This document shows, piece after piece, positions 10,003 to 19,102 of a stretch of DNA of 64,000 nt. The position numbers and the translations under genes are program-made. Each line of letters starts with the position of its first letter. Within the stretch, counting starts at the first letter, position 1. Source of the DNA: Labilibacter marinus (lineage in GTDB: Bacteria; Bacteroidota; Bacteroidia; Bacteroidales; Marinilabiliaceae); assembly GCF_001659685.2 (NCBI RefSeq), contig NZ_LXYE02000024.1:1-64000 (forward strand), written 5' to 3'. The notes under the pieces are model-generated. The model ran no database searches and was not told the DNA's origin. It worked only from the letters and a program-made list of their open reading frames with translations.

Positions 10003-10653
10003 ATGAGCAAGAATAAAGGGGCGGAAAATCGTTTTATTGTTATTGAAGGTAACATTGGCGCGGGTAAAACTACCTTGTCAAAAAAGGTCTCGCAGGATCT
10101 AAATGCACGACTTGTACTGGAAACTTTTGAGGATAATCCGTTTTTACCAAAATTTTATAAGGATCAAGAACGATATGCATTTCCTTTGGAATTGTCCTTT
10201 TTAGCAGCTAGATACAGACAGCTAAAGGAAGATCTAGAACAAGGAGATTTATTTAATAGTCTAATAATTGCTGATTATTACTTGATGAAGTCCTTTATTT
10301 TTGCTAAAATTACCTTATCGGACGATGAATTTAGATTATATAGGGAATTCTTCGATATGATTAGAACAGTTTCTGTTAAGCCAGATGTCATGTTTTATAT
10401 TCATAGAGATGAAGATCGATTATTGAGTAATATTGTACAGCGAGGACGTTCGTACGAAATGGGTCTGGATAAAAACTATTTGTCGTCGGTTACTAGAGGC
10501 TACTTTGACTACTTTAAAGAAGTAAGAGATTTTCCTGTTGTGGTGATAGACGCAACACAGGTAGATTTTAAAACAGAATCACATTACAAAAAGTTTGTGA
10601 ATCTATTGGATAATTCCTATAAAAATGGAGTAACCAATATTAAAATTATATAG
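10003..10653 (+). CDS. Deoxynucleoside kinase
   Basis: A 216-residue member of the dCK/dGK deoxynucleoside kinase family, which phosphorylates deoxynucleosides with ATP in the salvage pathway. The Walker A loop G-N-I-G-A-G-K-T is at residues 16-23. Further family marks are the E-x-F-x-x-N-P-F-L segment near 41-49, a substrate-binding D-Y-Y region near 90, and an arginine-rich lid (R-D-E-D-R ... R-G-R-S-Y-E) near 128-145. Base specificity (dG, dA, dC) cannot be told from this alone. It follows the peptidase gene closely on the same strand. Confidence 0.9.
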   Translation: MSKNKGAENRFIVIEGNIGAGKTTLSKKVSQDLNARLVLETFEDNPFLPKFYKDQERYAFPLELSFLAARYRQLKEDLEQGDLFNSLIIADYYLMKSFIFAKITLSDDEFRLYREFFDMIRTVSVKPDVMFYIHRDEDRLLSNIVQRGRSYEMGLDKNYLSSVTRGYFDYFKEVRDFPVVVIDATQVDFKTESHYKKFVNLLDNSYKNGVTNIKII

Positions 10654-10741
10654 GGAATTTATTAAGTAAAAGAAGTAGTTGTAATATTTTTCTATTATTG
10701 CTCCTTTAAAACGTAAATAATCTGATTAAATTCTGCGGGAA

Positions 10742-10773
10742 TTGCTATTATTTTCATAGAATATCTATATTTG
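10742..10773 (+). promoter_or_regulatory. Promoter of the OmpA-like/TPR lipoprotein gene
   Basis: A -33-like TTG (10742-10744) is followed after 21 bases by TATATTTG (10766-10773), matching the Bacteroidetes pattern. The start codon is about 100 bases downstream, implying a fairly long AT-rich 5' leader. Confidence 0.5.
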
Positions 10774-10870
10774 CAATAAATGAAAGCAAGTCTTTTATTT
10801 TTTTAAAACATTATTAAATTTGTAAAAACTTATCGAAAGTTAATTGAAAACACATAATTAGGTTAATATT

Positions 10871-12592
10871 ATGAAACAATCAAGAATCAACGTTTTTGCT
10901 TCGATAGCTTTAGCAGCCTTACTAGCTAGCTGTGCAGGCTTGAACAAAATGAAAAGTAAAGCAACAGACGTAACTTACACGGTTACTCCAGAAGTATTAG
11001 AAGCTCATGCTGGAAAAGTGGATGTTACTGTTAAGGTGAAAGTACCTGAAAGTTACATGGATAAAAAAGCTACTGTTGAGCTAACTCCTGTATTAAAGTA
11101 TGAAGGTGGCGAAACCGCATTTCCTTCTAAAACTGTTCAAGGGGAAAGTGTTGACGGAAACAACCAAGTAATTTCTTACACGAATGGTGGTCAGTATACT
11201 TATACTGGTTCTGTACCTTACAATCAAAACATGAAAGTGTCTGATTTAGTTGTGCGTATTAAAGCAACTAAAGGTGGCGAGAGTCTTGATTTTGAAGATG
11301 TAAAAATTGCAGAAGGTGTAATTGCTACAGCTGATCTTGTAAAAGATAAAGGTGCTATGGTAGCTATTGGAAAAGATAATTTCCAAAGAGTTATTGCAGA
11401 GAGCAAAGACGCTGAAATCTATTTCTTAATCCAACAAGCTGCTTTACGTGGTACTGAATTGAGAAAAGAAGAAATTAAAGCGCTTAAAGATTATATCTTA
11501 GAAGCAGAAGCTGCTGAAAACAAAAACTTCAAAGGAGTTGATGTATCGGCTTATGCATCTCCAGATGGTCCTACTGATTTAAATACAACTTTATCAGAAA
11601 AAAGACAAAAATCTACTAAGTCTTATTTAGCTAAAGAATTAAAAAGAGCTAAAGTTGACGGTTCTGCAGAAGATTTCTTTAGCTTAAAAAATACTCCTGA
11701 AGATTGGGAAGGATTTAAAGCTTTAATGGAAGCTTCAGAAGTTCAAGATAAAGAGTTAATCTTAAGAGTTCTTTCTATGTACTCAGATCCTGAAGTACGT
11801 GAAAAAGAAATCAAGAACATGTCAGAGACTTATAAAGTAATCGCTGACGATATTTTACCTCAGTTACGTCGTTCTAAAGTTGCTGTTAATGTTGAGGTTA
11901 TCGGTAAGTCTGACGAAGAAATTGCTGAGTTAGCTTCTTCTAACCCAACTGAGTTAAATATCGAAGAAATTCTTTATGCTGCTACTTTAACGGAAGATTT
12001 AGATGCTAAATTAGATATCTACAAAAAAGCTGCTGCTCAAACTCCTAAGTGTTGGAGAGCTCAAAACAACATCGCAATGGTCTTAGTTCAACAAGATAAA
12101 TTAGATGATGCTAAAGTTGCTTTAGAAAAAGCTAACGAGTTAAGCGCTAACAATGCAATTGTAAATAACAACTTAGGTGTTGTTGCTTTACGTCAAGGTG
12201 ATTTAGCAAAAGCTGAAGAGTACTTCGGTGCTGCTGCTGGTGTTGGTGCAGAGTTAGATAATAACTTAGGTATTGTTTCTATCCACAAAGGAGATTATGA
12301 TGCTGCTATGCGTTATTTCGGAAATAGCACAACTTGTAATGCTGCATTAGCTAAAATTTTAGCTGGTAAGTATGACGCTGCTCTTTCTACATTAAACGCT
12401 AACACTAAAGAAGCTGGTTTCAAATATTACTTAAAAGCTATTGTTGGTGCTCGCACTGCTGATAACGATATGGTATTTGATAGCTTACGTAAAGCTGTTG
12501 AGCTTGAAGGTTCTTTAAAAGAAGATGCTGCTAAAGATAAAGAGTTTGGTAAATTCTTAGAAGATGCTAGCTTCAAAGCTATTATTCAGTAA
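10871..12592 (+). CDS. OmpA-like and TPR-containing lipoprotein
   Basis: A 573-residue lipoprotein: the signal ends at L-L-A-S-C near residue 22. Residues about 35-150 look like beta-sandwich sequence. About 190-280 resemble an OmpA-like peptidoglycan-binding fold, with A-Y-A-S-P-D-G-P followed by N-x-x-L-S-E-K-R. The region from about 385 to 560 contains TPR-like helical repeats. It probably links the outer membrane to the cell wall or scaffolds an envelope complex; that role is inferred. Codon use is strikingly uniform (many TTA, GCT, GAA, AAA codons), suggesting very high expression. It has its own promoter and terminator. Similar large TPR lipoproteins are common in Bacteroidetes, mostly without an assigned function. 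Confidence 0.8.
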   Translation: MKQSRINVFASIALAALLASCAGLNKMKSKATDVTYTVTPEVLEAHAGKVDVTVKVKVPESYMDKKATVELTPVLKYEGGETAFPSKTVQGESVDGNNQVISYTNGGQYTYTGSVPYNQNMKVSDLVVRIKATKGGESLDFEDVKIAEGVIATADLVKDKGAMVAIGKDNFQRVIAESKDAEIYFLIQQAALRGTELRKEEIKALKDYILEAEAAENKNFKGVDVSAYASPDGPTDLNTTLSEKRQKSTKSYLAKELKRAKVDGSAEDFFSLKNTPEDWEGFKALMEASEVQDKELILRVLSMYSDPEVREKEIKNMSETYKVIADDILPQLRRSKVAVNVEVIGKSDEEIAELASSNPTELNIEEILYAATLTEDLDAKLDIYKKAAAQTPKCWRAQNNIAMVLVQQDKLDDAKVALEKANELSANNAIVNNNLGVVALRQGDLAKAEEYFGAAAGVGAELDNNLGIVSIHKGDYDAAMRYFGNSTTCNAALAKILAGKYDAALSTLNANTKEAGFKYYLKAIVGARTADNDMVFDSLRKAVELEGSLKEDAAKDKEFGKFLEDASFKAIIQ

Positions 12593-12614
12593 TTAAGATT
12601 ACGATATATATAAG

Positions 12615-12644
12615 AGGCCGATCTGTTAAGATCGGCCTTTTTTA
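12615..12644 (+). terminator. Rho-independent terminator
   Basis: A perfect ten-base-pair stem (AGGCCGATCT/AGATCGGCCT, loop GTTA) followed by a T-run, 22 bases after the lipoprotein gene. Confidence 0.88.
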
Positions 12645-12713
12645 GTATATTATGATTTGAGAATGATGAATTCAGGTTTGTAAATTTAATAGGGTTACTA
12701 TTTTATATCTAAG

Positions 12714-13514
12714 ATGGAAAATAGAAATAACATAGAAAGTTCGTGGCAACGATTAATTAATGAGGCGGAGGCATTTGCTAAGGAAGAGCAAATTTTAGGT
12801 AGTTTTCTTTATGAAACAATTTTGTCTCATTCTTCTCTTCAGGAGGCGCTTAGTTTTCATTTAGCCAATAAATTGTCTTCAAATACCTTGAGAGGTATGA
12901 AGGTTAGAGAGATTGCTCAAGAGTGTTATGCATCCAATCCTGATATTGTTTTGGCCTGTGTGTGCGACTTAAATGCTATTTTAGAAAGAGATGCTGCGGT
13001 TGACTCATTGATTGTTCCTTTTCTATATTTTAAGGGTTTTCATGCCATTCAAGCATATCGTATTTCGCATTGGTTATGGCAAAAGGATCGTAAGGTTTTA
13101 GCGCTACATTTTCAAGGCATCATATCCGAATTATTTGGTTTAGATATTCATCCTGCAGCTAAAATTGGTTGTGGACTCATGGTGGATCATGGTACGTCTG
13201 TTGTAATTGGCGAAACTGCGGTTGTTGATGATGATGTATCTATGTTGCATGAAGTGACTTTAGGAGGTACAGGAAAAAGCCATGGAGACCGTCACCCAAA
13301 AGTTAGGAAGGGCGTATTAATTGGAGCAGGGGCCAAGATTTTAGGCAATATTGAAATTGGCGAAGGTGCAAAAGTAGGTGCAGGAAGTGTAGTTTTAAAC
13401 GACGTTCCACCGCATAGTACCGTGGTAGGAGTGCCTGCAAAAGTAGTTGGAGACCCAAGTTGTCAATTTCCTTCTCGAGAAATGAACCACATGCTTCCTG
13501 AGTACGAGATATAG
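12714..13514 (+). CDS. cysE: Serine O-acetyltransferase
   Basis: CysE acetylates L-serine with acetyl-CoA, the first step of cysteine synthesis. The 266-residue protein has the alpha-helical N-terminal domain (about 1-140) and a left-handed beta-helix of hexapeptide repeats (about 145-255). The signature D-H-G-T-S-V-V-I-G-E-T-A and the G-G-T-G-K-x-x-G-D-R-H-P loop mark the active site. The C-terminal tail ends in isoleucine, the residue that in other CysE proteins inserts into the active site of cysteine synthase CysK to form the complex. No cysK or other sulfur gene is adjacent. Confidence 0.96.
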   Translation: MENRNNIESSWQRLINEAEAFAKEEQILGSFLYETILSHSSLQEALSFHLANKLSSNTLRGMKVREIAQECYASNPDIVLACVCDLNAILERDAAVDSLIVPFLYFKGFHAIQAYRISHWLWQKDRKVLALHFQGIISELFGLDIHPAAKIGCGLMVDHGTSVVIGETAVVDDDVSMLHEVTLGGTGKSHGDRHPKVRKGVLIGAGAKILGNIEIGEGAKVGAGSVVLNDVPPHSTVVGVPAKVVGDPSCQFPSREMNHMLPEYEI

Positions 13515-13543
13515 CAGGTTGGAGGATGTATATTCATAGTTTT

Positions 13544-13593
13544 AGATGGAGCTGCAATTCCTATACGAATACCAATTTAATTTAGCTCCATCT
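13544..13593. terminator. Bidirectional terminator between cysE and the DUF427 gene
   Basis: Inverted repeat AGATGGAGCT ... AGCTCCATCT with a 30-base loop lies between two convergent genes. The loop is long and T-runs are short, so efficiency is uncertain. Confidence 0.5.
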
Positions 13594-13600
13594 TATATTC

Positions 13601-13885
13601 TTAATCATCAATAATTTCAACTCCTTTCCAAAAAGCGATACGATTTGTAATGCTTTCAGCTAGTTTATTTGGTGTTTGGTATAACCACGCTGCATCTTTA
13701 TTTTCCGAACCTTCCATTTGAAGATGATAATATGATGCCGTTCCTTTCCATGGGCAAACAGACTTGGTATCGCTAGATTTAAAATACTCAGTATTTATTG
13801 ATTCAATAGGGAAGTATGCATTTCCTTCAATATTTACAATGTCTGTACTTTCTGCAATTACTTTGTTATTCCAAATAGCCTTCAT
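13601..13885 (-). CDS. DUF427 domain protein
   Basis: A 94-residue protein that matches the small DUF427 family: an N-terminal M-K-A-x-W-N-N-x-V-I-A-E-S, a Y-F-P-I/P-x-x-x-I segment, and the conserved core C-P-W-K-G-T-A-x-Y-Y near residues 44-53. The biochemical function of this family is unknown. There is no signal peptide, so it is probably cytoplasmic. It is followed at 13544-13593 by a shared convergent hairpin. Its upstream neighbour on the same strand, the RNA methyltransferase gene, ends 111 bases away. Confidence 0.88.
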   Translation of the reverse strand: MKAIWNNKVIAESTDIVNIEGNAYFPIESINTEYFKSSDTKSVCPWKGTASYYHLQMEGSENKDAAWLYQTPNKLAESITNRIAFWKGVEIIDD

Positions 13886-13996
13886 GATAGGATGTTTTTA
13901 GTTTTGATGAATAGTCGATGGAAGTTTAAATTCCTGACTTCAAATTCAAAAATCATGTTTTAATCACTAAGCAGCGGTTTCTAACAAGAAAGAGGT

Positions 13997-14533
13997 TTAC
14001 TGTAATCCTCTAATGTGTTTGGTTGCCTCCCAAAGTACAATACCTGCACTAACACTAATGTTTAAAGAGTGTTTGGTGCCAAATTGTGGAATCTCAATAC
14101 AGCCATCTGAGGCATCTACTACACTTTGCTGTACCCCTTTTACTTCATTGCCAAATATAAGGGCTACTTTTTCTCCTAGTTGTGGTTTAAAACTAATTAG
14201 TGAAGTACTGCCTTCTGCCTGTTCTACACAATACACTTTATAGTCATTTTTCTTGAGGTGCTCAATAGCGCTTAAAGTATCTTCGTAATATTCCCAAGAC
14301 ATGGAGTCCTCTGCACCTAAGGCCGTTTTATGAATGTCGTTATGTGGTGGGGTTGGAGTAATTCCACATAAAAATATTTCCTCTAAACAAAGTGCATCTG
14401 AAGTTCTGAAAACCGAACCCACATTATTTAAACTTCTAATATTATCTAAAACAGCAATTATTGGTGTTTTTTCTGTTTGTTTGAACTCTTCTACGCTTAA
14501 TCTGTTTAGTTCTTTGTTTCGCAGTTTTCTCAT
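13997..14533 (-). CDS. TrmH/SpoU-family RNA 2'-O-methyltransferase
   Basis: A 178-residue SPOUT methyltransferase that transfers a methyl group from S-adenosylmethionine to a ribose 2'-OH of tRNA or rRNA. All three motifs are visible: motif 1 (D-N-I-R-S-x-N-N-V-G-S-x-F-R-T, near 30-45), motif 2 (I-F-G-N-E-V-x-G-V, near 125-134) and motif 3 (I-P-Q-F-G-T-x-H-S-L-N-I-S-V-S-A-G, near 148-164), which form the trefoil knot. It lacks the N-terminal substrate-recognition domain of larger family members. Target nucleotide unknown. A perfect -7 element on this strand lies about 25 bases upstream. Confidence 0.92.
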   Translation of the reverse strand: MRKLRNKELNRLSVEEFKQTEKTPIIAVLDNIRSLNNVGSVFRTSDALCLEEIFLCGITPTPPHNDIHKTALGAEDSMSWEYYEDTLSAIEHLKKNDYKVYCVEQAEGSTSLISFKPQLGEKVALIFGNEVKGVQQSVVDASDGCIEIPQFGTKHSLNISVSAGIVLWEATKHIRGLQ

Positions 14534-14555
14534 TTAATATAAATTGTTTCAGCTG

Positions 14556-14563
14556 CAAAAATA
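14556..14563 (-). promoter_or_regulatory. -7 promoter element for the RNA methyltransferase gene
   Basis: On the minus strand this reads TATTTTTG, matching TAnnTTTG, and lies 22 bases before the start codon. No clear -33 TTG is found at the expected spacing. Confidence 0.4.
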
Positions 14564-14647
14564 ATCATTTTGAGCTTTTTATTTCTAATTTCAAAATTGT
14601 ACATTACAATAATAATTAAGTTATGTAACCTTTAAAAGAAATCTTCC

Positions 14648-15838
14648 ATGAATATACACGAGTACCAAGGTCAGGAAATCCTGAAAAAGTATGGCGTTAG
14701 AGTATCCGAAGGAATAGTCGCGGATAATCCGGATGCAGCTGTAGATGCAGCTAAAAGATTAACTCAACAAACTGGAACGGATATTTGGGTGGTTAAAGCT
14801 CAGATACATGCTGGAGGAAGAGGAAAAGGAGGAGGAGTTAAAGTAGCTAAATCGTTAGATGAAGTAAAAGAATTGGCCAAGCAGATTATAGGAATGCAGT
14901 TGGTAACTCATCAGACTGGACCGGAAGGAAAGCTAGTTAATAAAGTTTTAATTGCACAGAATGTGTTTTATCCTGGAGATTCAGAGCCAGAAGAGTACTA
15001 TATGAGTGTGCTTTTAAATAGAGATACAGGTAGAAATATTATCATGTATTCTACTGAGGGAGGAATGGATATCGAAAAGGTAGCTGAAGAAACACCTCAC
15101 CTAATTTATAAGGAAGAAATCGACCCTGCTACTGGAGTGTTACCTTTTCAAGCGCGAAGAATTGCATTTAACTTAGGTTTATCTGGCAAAGCATTTAAAG
15201 AAATGAGCAAATTTGTTCCAGGTCTTTATAACGCTTATGTAGGTTCTGATGCCTCATTGATGGAGATTAATCCAGTGTTAAAAACATCGGATGATTTAAT
15301 CATGGCTATCGATGCTAAGATTGATATTGATGATAACGCCTTATATAGACATAGCGATATTGCAGAAATGCGTGACCTAAGTGAAGAAGATCCATCGGAA
15401 ATAGAAGCTTCAAAGCACAATTTGAACTTTGTTAAGTTAGATGGCAATGTTGGGTGTATGGTTAATGGAGCAGGATTAGCTATGGCTACTATGGATATCA
15501 TCAAGTTATCGGGAGGTGATCCGGCAAACTTTTTAGATGTAGGTGGTGGTGCAAATGCCCAAACGGTGGAAGCTGGTCTGAAAATTATTCTATCGGATCC
15601 TAATGTAAATGCTATTCTGATTAATATTTTCGGAGGTATTGTTCGTTGCGACCGTGTAGCTAATGGAGTAGTAGAGGCTTATAAAAAGATTGGTGAAATT
15701 AATGTGCCAATTATTGTGCGTTTACAAGGAACAAATGCCGAAGGAGGTAAAAAGATTATTGATGAATCAGGATTAAAAGTATTCTCCGCAATTACTTTAA
15801 AGGAGGCTTCTGATTTAGTTCAAGAATTAGTTGGGTAA
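14648..15838 (+). CDS. sucC: Succinyl-CoA ligase (ADP-forming) beta subunit
   Basis: SucC pairs with SucD to convert succinyl-CoA, phosphate and ADP to succinate, CoA and ATP in the TCA cycle. The 396-residue protein starts with the typical M-N-I-H-E-Y-Q-G and has an ATP-grasp domain (about 1-235, with the glycine-rich H-A-G-G-R-G-K-G-G-G-V-K loop near residues 54-66). The C-terminal flavodoxin-like domain has G-G-G-A-N and I-F-G-G-I-V-R-C-D near 300-340. Length matches the family. No sucD gene adjoins it; it stands between a methyltransferase and an epimerase gene. Confidence 0.97.
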   Translation: MNIHEYQGQEILKKYGVRVSEGIVADNPDAAVDAAKRLTQQTGTDIWVVKAQIHAGGRGKGGGVKVAKSLDEVKELAKQIIGMQLVTHQTGPEGKLVNKVLIAQNVFYPGDSEPEEYYMSVLLNRDTGRNIIMYSTEGGMDIEKVAEETPHLIYKEEIDPATGVLPFQARRIAFNLGLSGKAFKEMSKFVPGLYNAYVGSDASLMEINPVLKTSDDLIMAIDAKIDIDDNALYRHSDIAEMRDLSEEDPSEIEASKHNLNFVKLDGNVGCMVNGAGLAMATMDIIKLSGGDPANFLDVGGGANAQTVEAGLKIILSDPNVNAILINIFGGIVRCDRVANGVVEAYKKIGEINVPIIVRLQGTNAEGGKKIIDESGLKVFSAITLKEASDLVQELVG

Positions 15839-15849
15839 AAAATATAAAT

Positions 15850-15893
15850 CTCAGTTAGCAGTATGCGTATAGTTCAGCATACTGCTAACTGAG
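15850..15893. terminator. Bidirectional terminator between sucC and the epimerase gene
   Basis: A perfect 17-base-pair stem (15850-15866 with 15877-15893) and a ten-base loop sits between convergent stop codons. It is flanked by T-rich sequence in both directions. Confidence 0.85.
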
Positions 15894-15900
15894 TCTGATT

Positions 15901-16869
15901 TTATAACATTTCTTTCTTTTTCAAATACCACTGGTTAAATGCCTTAATGCCATCTTTAAAAGAAGTTTTAGGTTGATAACCTAACATCTTTTCGGCTTTA
16001 GAGATATCTGCAAATGTAATATTTACATCACCAGGTTGCATTGGCAGTTGCTCAATTTTCAACTCTTTCCCGGTTACCTCCGCAATGGTTTCTATCATCT
16101 CTTTTAGTTTAACCGGAGTGTTATTTCCGAGATTCATATTCTCAAAAATGCCATCGTTCTGTTGCAAATATTCAATCGATTTAATTATACCCGAAACTAT
16201 ATCGTGCACAAAGGTATAATCGCGAGCAGTTGAACCATCTCCAAACATTGGAATAGCTTTTCCTTCATATAATAAGCGAGTAAATTTATTGATGGCCAAA
16301 TCTGGTCGTTGACGAGGGCCAAAAACCGTAAAAAATCTTACATTAATAAAATCGAGTTCGTATAAATGATGATACGTATGATTCATTAATTCGCAGGATT
16401 TTTTAGAAAAAGCGTAAGGCGATATAGGCATGGAAACATCCAAGTTTTCACTCCATGGTGTCTCTGTTATATTACCGTATACAGACGAAGAGCTGGCAAA
16501 AACCATTTTCTTTGATCCTGTATCTTTCATTAAATCCACTAAATTTCTTGTAGCACTAATATTATAGTCAATATAACTTTGAGGATTTTCAATAGAAGGA
16601 CGAACACCTGCCTTAGCTGCAAGGTGAACAATACAATCGAATTTTTCCGATAGCTTTTCTTTTACATCCTTTTCATTGCATAAATTTAATTCGTGAAATG
16701 TGAAGTTAGGATGATTAGAGAAATTACTAAGGTTATCTTCTTTTAGTTCTCTTTTGTAGAATTCATCGAAACAATCTACTCCAACAACAACATGGTTATT
16801 TTTTAATAACGTTTCTGAAAGGTGCGATCCGATAAAACCTGCGCTACCTGTAACTAGTATCTTACTCAT
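15901..16869 (-). CDS. NAD-dependent sugar-nucleotide epimerase/dehydratase
   Basis: A 322-residue extended short-chain dehydrogenase. The NAD-binding G-x-x-G-x-x-G is at residues 8-14, the S-S-S-V-Y-G segment near 127-132, and the catalytic pair Tyr152/Lys156 in Y-A-F-S-K. Overall sequence most resembles the UDP-glucuronate 4-epimerase branch (R-P-S-I-E-N-P-Q-S-Y near 90, F-F-T-V-F-G-P-R-Q-R-P-D-L-A near 180), which makes UDP-galacturonate for surface polysaccharides. Assignment to that exact reaction is by resemblance and is less sure than the family. It is not within a glycan biosynthesis cluster here. Confidence 0.88.
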   Translation of the reverse strand: MSKILVTGSAGFIGSHLSETLLKNNHVVVGVDCFDEFYKRELKEDNLSNFSNHPNFTFHELNLCNEKDVKEKLSEKFDCIVHLAAKAGVRPSIENPQSYIDYNISATRNLVDLMKDTGSKKMVFASSSSVYGNITETPWSENLDVSMPISPYAFSKKSCELMNHTYHHLYELDFINVRFFTVFGPRQRPDLAINKFTRLLYEGKAIPMFGDGSTARDYTFVHDIVSGIIKSIEYLQQNDGIFENMNLGNNTPVKLKEMIETIAEVTGKELKIEQLPMQPGDVNITFADISKAEKMLGYQPKTSFKDGIKAFNQWYLKKKEML

Positions 16870-17041
16870 GAAGGCTCGTATTTTTTGCTAAATATACATA
16901 TATCTATAACGGTACCACATATGTTTTACATGAAACAATGGATAATTTAAGTAGAAGGCCTTACATTTTATTTTAGTGTCGAATATTGTACTATTTGTGT
17001 TAATTTAAGAAACAAAAGAAATCAAATTACAATGATTTAGG

Positions 17042-17049
17042 TATCTTTG
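17042..17049 (+). promoter_or_regulatory. -7 promoter element upstream of lepA
   Basis: TATCTTTG, followed by C, matches TAnnTTTG and lies 54 bases before the lepA start. The -33 position has no TTG. Confidence 0.45.
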
Positions 17050-17103
17050 CAAATTCAAATAAGAGGGGCTTGCCCAATTGATGAAGTTAGAATTATAGAA
17101 TAA

Positions 17104-18891
17104 ATGAAAAATATAAGGAATTTTTGCATTATTGCCCATATCGATCATGGTAAGAGTACGCTTGCAGATAGACTGTTAGAGTATACTTCAACCGTTTCAG
17201 AAAGAGATGCTCAGGCACAGGTGTTGGATGATATGGATATTGAAAGAGAGCGTGGTATTACCATAAAAAGCCATGCTATTCAAATGGACTATGAATTAAA
17301 TGGTGAGCAATATGTTCTTAATTTAATTGATACCCCAGGGCACGTTGACTTTTCTTATGAAGTTTCCAGATCAATTGCTGCCTGTGAAGGGGCACTTTTA
17401 ATCGTGGATTCTACACAAGGAATTCAGGCGCAAACAATTTCTAACCTTTATCAAGCTATTGAGCACGATCTACATATTATTCCAGTGATGAATAAAATGG
17501 ATTTGCCCAATGCGATGCCTGAGGAAGTAGAGGATCAGATTATTGATTTGATTGGTTGTGATAGAGACGAAATTGTAAGAGCGAGTGGTAAAACAGGCGA
17601 AGGTGTTGATGATATTCTAGAAGCTATTGTTGATAAAGTTCCAGCTCCAGTAGGTGATAATAAAGCGCCTTTACAATGTTTGATTTTTGATTCAGTATTT
17701 AATTCGTTTAGAGGAATTATAGCATATTTCAAGGTTGTAAATGGAGAAATCCACAAAGGGGATCTTGTGAAATTTATGGCTACGGGTAAGGAATATTACG
17801 CCGATGAAATTGGTGTACTTCGCTTAGATATGGAGCCGAGGAAGGTTTTAAGAACTGGTGACGTAGGCTATATTATCTCAGGTATTAAAACCAGTAAAGA
17901 GGTAAAAGTAGGAGACACCATTACCCAGGTTAAGGGTGGTTGTGATGCGCGAATTGAAGGTTTTGAGGAAGTGAAACCAATGGTTTTTGCTGGCGTCTAT
18001 CCTATCGATAGTGATGATTATGAGGATTTACGTGCTTCCATGGAGAAGCTGCAATTGAATGATGCCTCATTAACTTTTGAGCCAGAATCGTCGGCGGCGT
18101 TAGGTTTCGGATTTAGATGTGGTTTCTTGGGAATGCTTCATATGGAAATTATTCAGGAGCGCTTAGACCGTGAGTTTGATATGAATGTGATTACTACCGT
18201 ACCAAACGTTCCATATATTGTTCATACTAAAAAAGGAGAAGAGCTAGAGGTTCATAACCCTTCTGGTTTGCCAGAGCCAACTGTGGTTGACCGGATTGAT
18301 GAACCTTATATTCATGCACAAATAATTACTAAATCTGAATTTATAGGACAGGTAATGACATTGTGTTTAAATAAAAGAGGTGAGCTTCAAAAGCAGCATT
18401 ACTTAACTTCGGATAGAGTAGAGTTAAATTATACTATGCCTTTAGCAGAGATTGTTTTTGACTTCTATGATAAACTTAAGAGTATCTCAAAGGGATATGC
18501 TTCTTTTGATTATTATTCTACCGGATTTAAACAAGCGAAATTAATTAAATTAGATATCCTACTGAATGGAGAAAGTGTGGATGCTTTATCTACCTTAATT
18601 CACTTTGATAATGCTTATACTTTAGGTAGAAGAATGTGCGAAAAGCTGCAGGAATTAATTCCTCGTCAGCAATTTGATATTGCTATTCAGGCAGCTATTG
18701 GAGCAAAAATTATTGCCAGAGAAACAGTTAAAGCAGTGCGTAAAGATGTTACTGCTAAATGTTATGGTGGTGATATCAGTCGTAAGCGTAAACTACTTGA
18801 GAAACAGAAGAAAGGTAAGAAACGTATGAAGCAAGTAGGAAATGTAGAAGTTCCTCAAAAAGCTTTCTTGGCGGTTCTTAAACTCGATTAA
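17104..18891 (+). CDS. lepA: Elongation factor 4 (LepA)
   Basis: LepA is a ribosome-associated translational GTPase that acts on initiation or stalled and mistranslocated ribosomes. The 595-residue length is normal. The G1 loop A-H-I-D-H-G-K-S-T is at residues 11-19, G2 lies in E-R-G-I-T-I-K, G3 is D-T-P-G-H, and G4 is N-K-M-D. Domains II-V follow, ending with the LepA-specific C-terminal domain (from about 485) that carries the [10 protein letters not shown]-x-G-K-K-R-M-K segment. It has a probable promoter and a strong terminator of its own. Confidence 0.98.
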   Translation: MKNIRNFCIIAHIDHGKSTLADRLLEYTSTVSERDAQAQVLDDMDIERERGITIKSHAIQMDYELNGEQYVLNLIDTPGHVDFSYEVSRSIAACEGALLIVDSTQGIQAQTISNLYQAIEHDLHIIPVMNKMDLPNAMPEEVEDQIIDLIGCDRDEIVRASGKTGEGVDDILEAIVDKVPAPVGDNKAPLQCLIFDSVFNSFRGIIAYFKVVNGEIHKGDLVKFMATGKEYYADEIGVLRLDMEPRKVLRTGDVGYIISGIKTSKEVKVGDTITQVKGGCDARIEGFEEVKPMVFAGVYPIDSDDYEDLRASMEKLQLNDASLTFEPESSAALGFGFRCGFLGMLHMEIIQERLDREFDMNVITTVPNVPYIVHTKKGEELEVHNPSGLPEPTVVDRIDEPYIHAQIITKSEFIGQVMTLCLNKRGELQKQHYLTSDRVELNYTMPLAEIVFDFYDKLKSISKGYASFDYYSTGFKQAKLIKLDILLNGESVDALSTLIHFDNAYTLGRRMCEKLQELIPRQQFDIAIQAAIGAKIIARETVKAVRKDVTAKCYGGDISRKRKLLEKQKKGKKRMKQVGNVEVPQKAFLAVLKLD

Positions 18892-18914
18892 GAAAATAAA
18901 CTAATTATATATTT

Positions 18915-18956
18915 AAGGCTAACTCGTTTCCATATGAGTTAGCCTTTCTTTTTTAC
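18915..18956 (+). terminator. Rho-independent terminator of lepA
   Basis: An eleven-base-pair stem (AAGGCTAACTC/GAGTTAGCCTT, ten-base loop) followed by a T-rich tract. Confidence 0.85.
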
Positions 18957-19102
18957 ATTACCCTGAGAAAAATCATAATAGAATATAGCTAAAACATGAC
19001 AATCGTTTTGGTTTTATCTCATCACCTTTGCTTTACTTTGCCGAAAATTTAACTGATTTAAAACTAGGGTTGTAAGACCTGATTGTAGTCATCTATAAAG
19101 TA

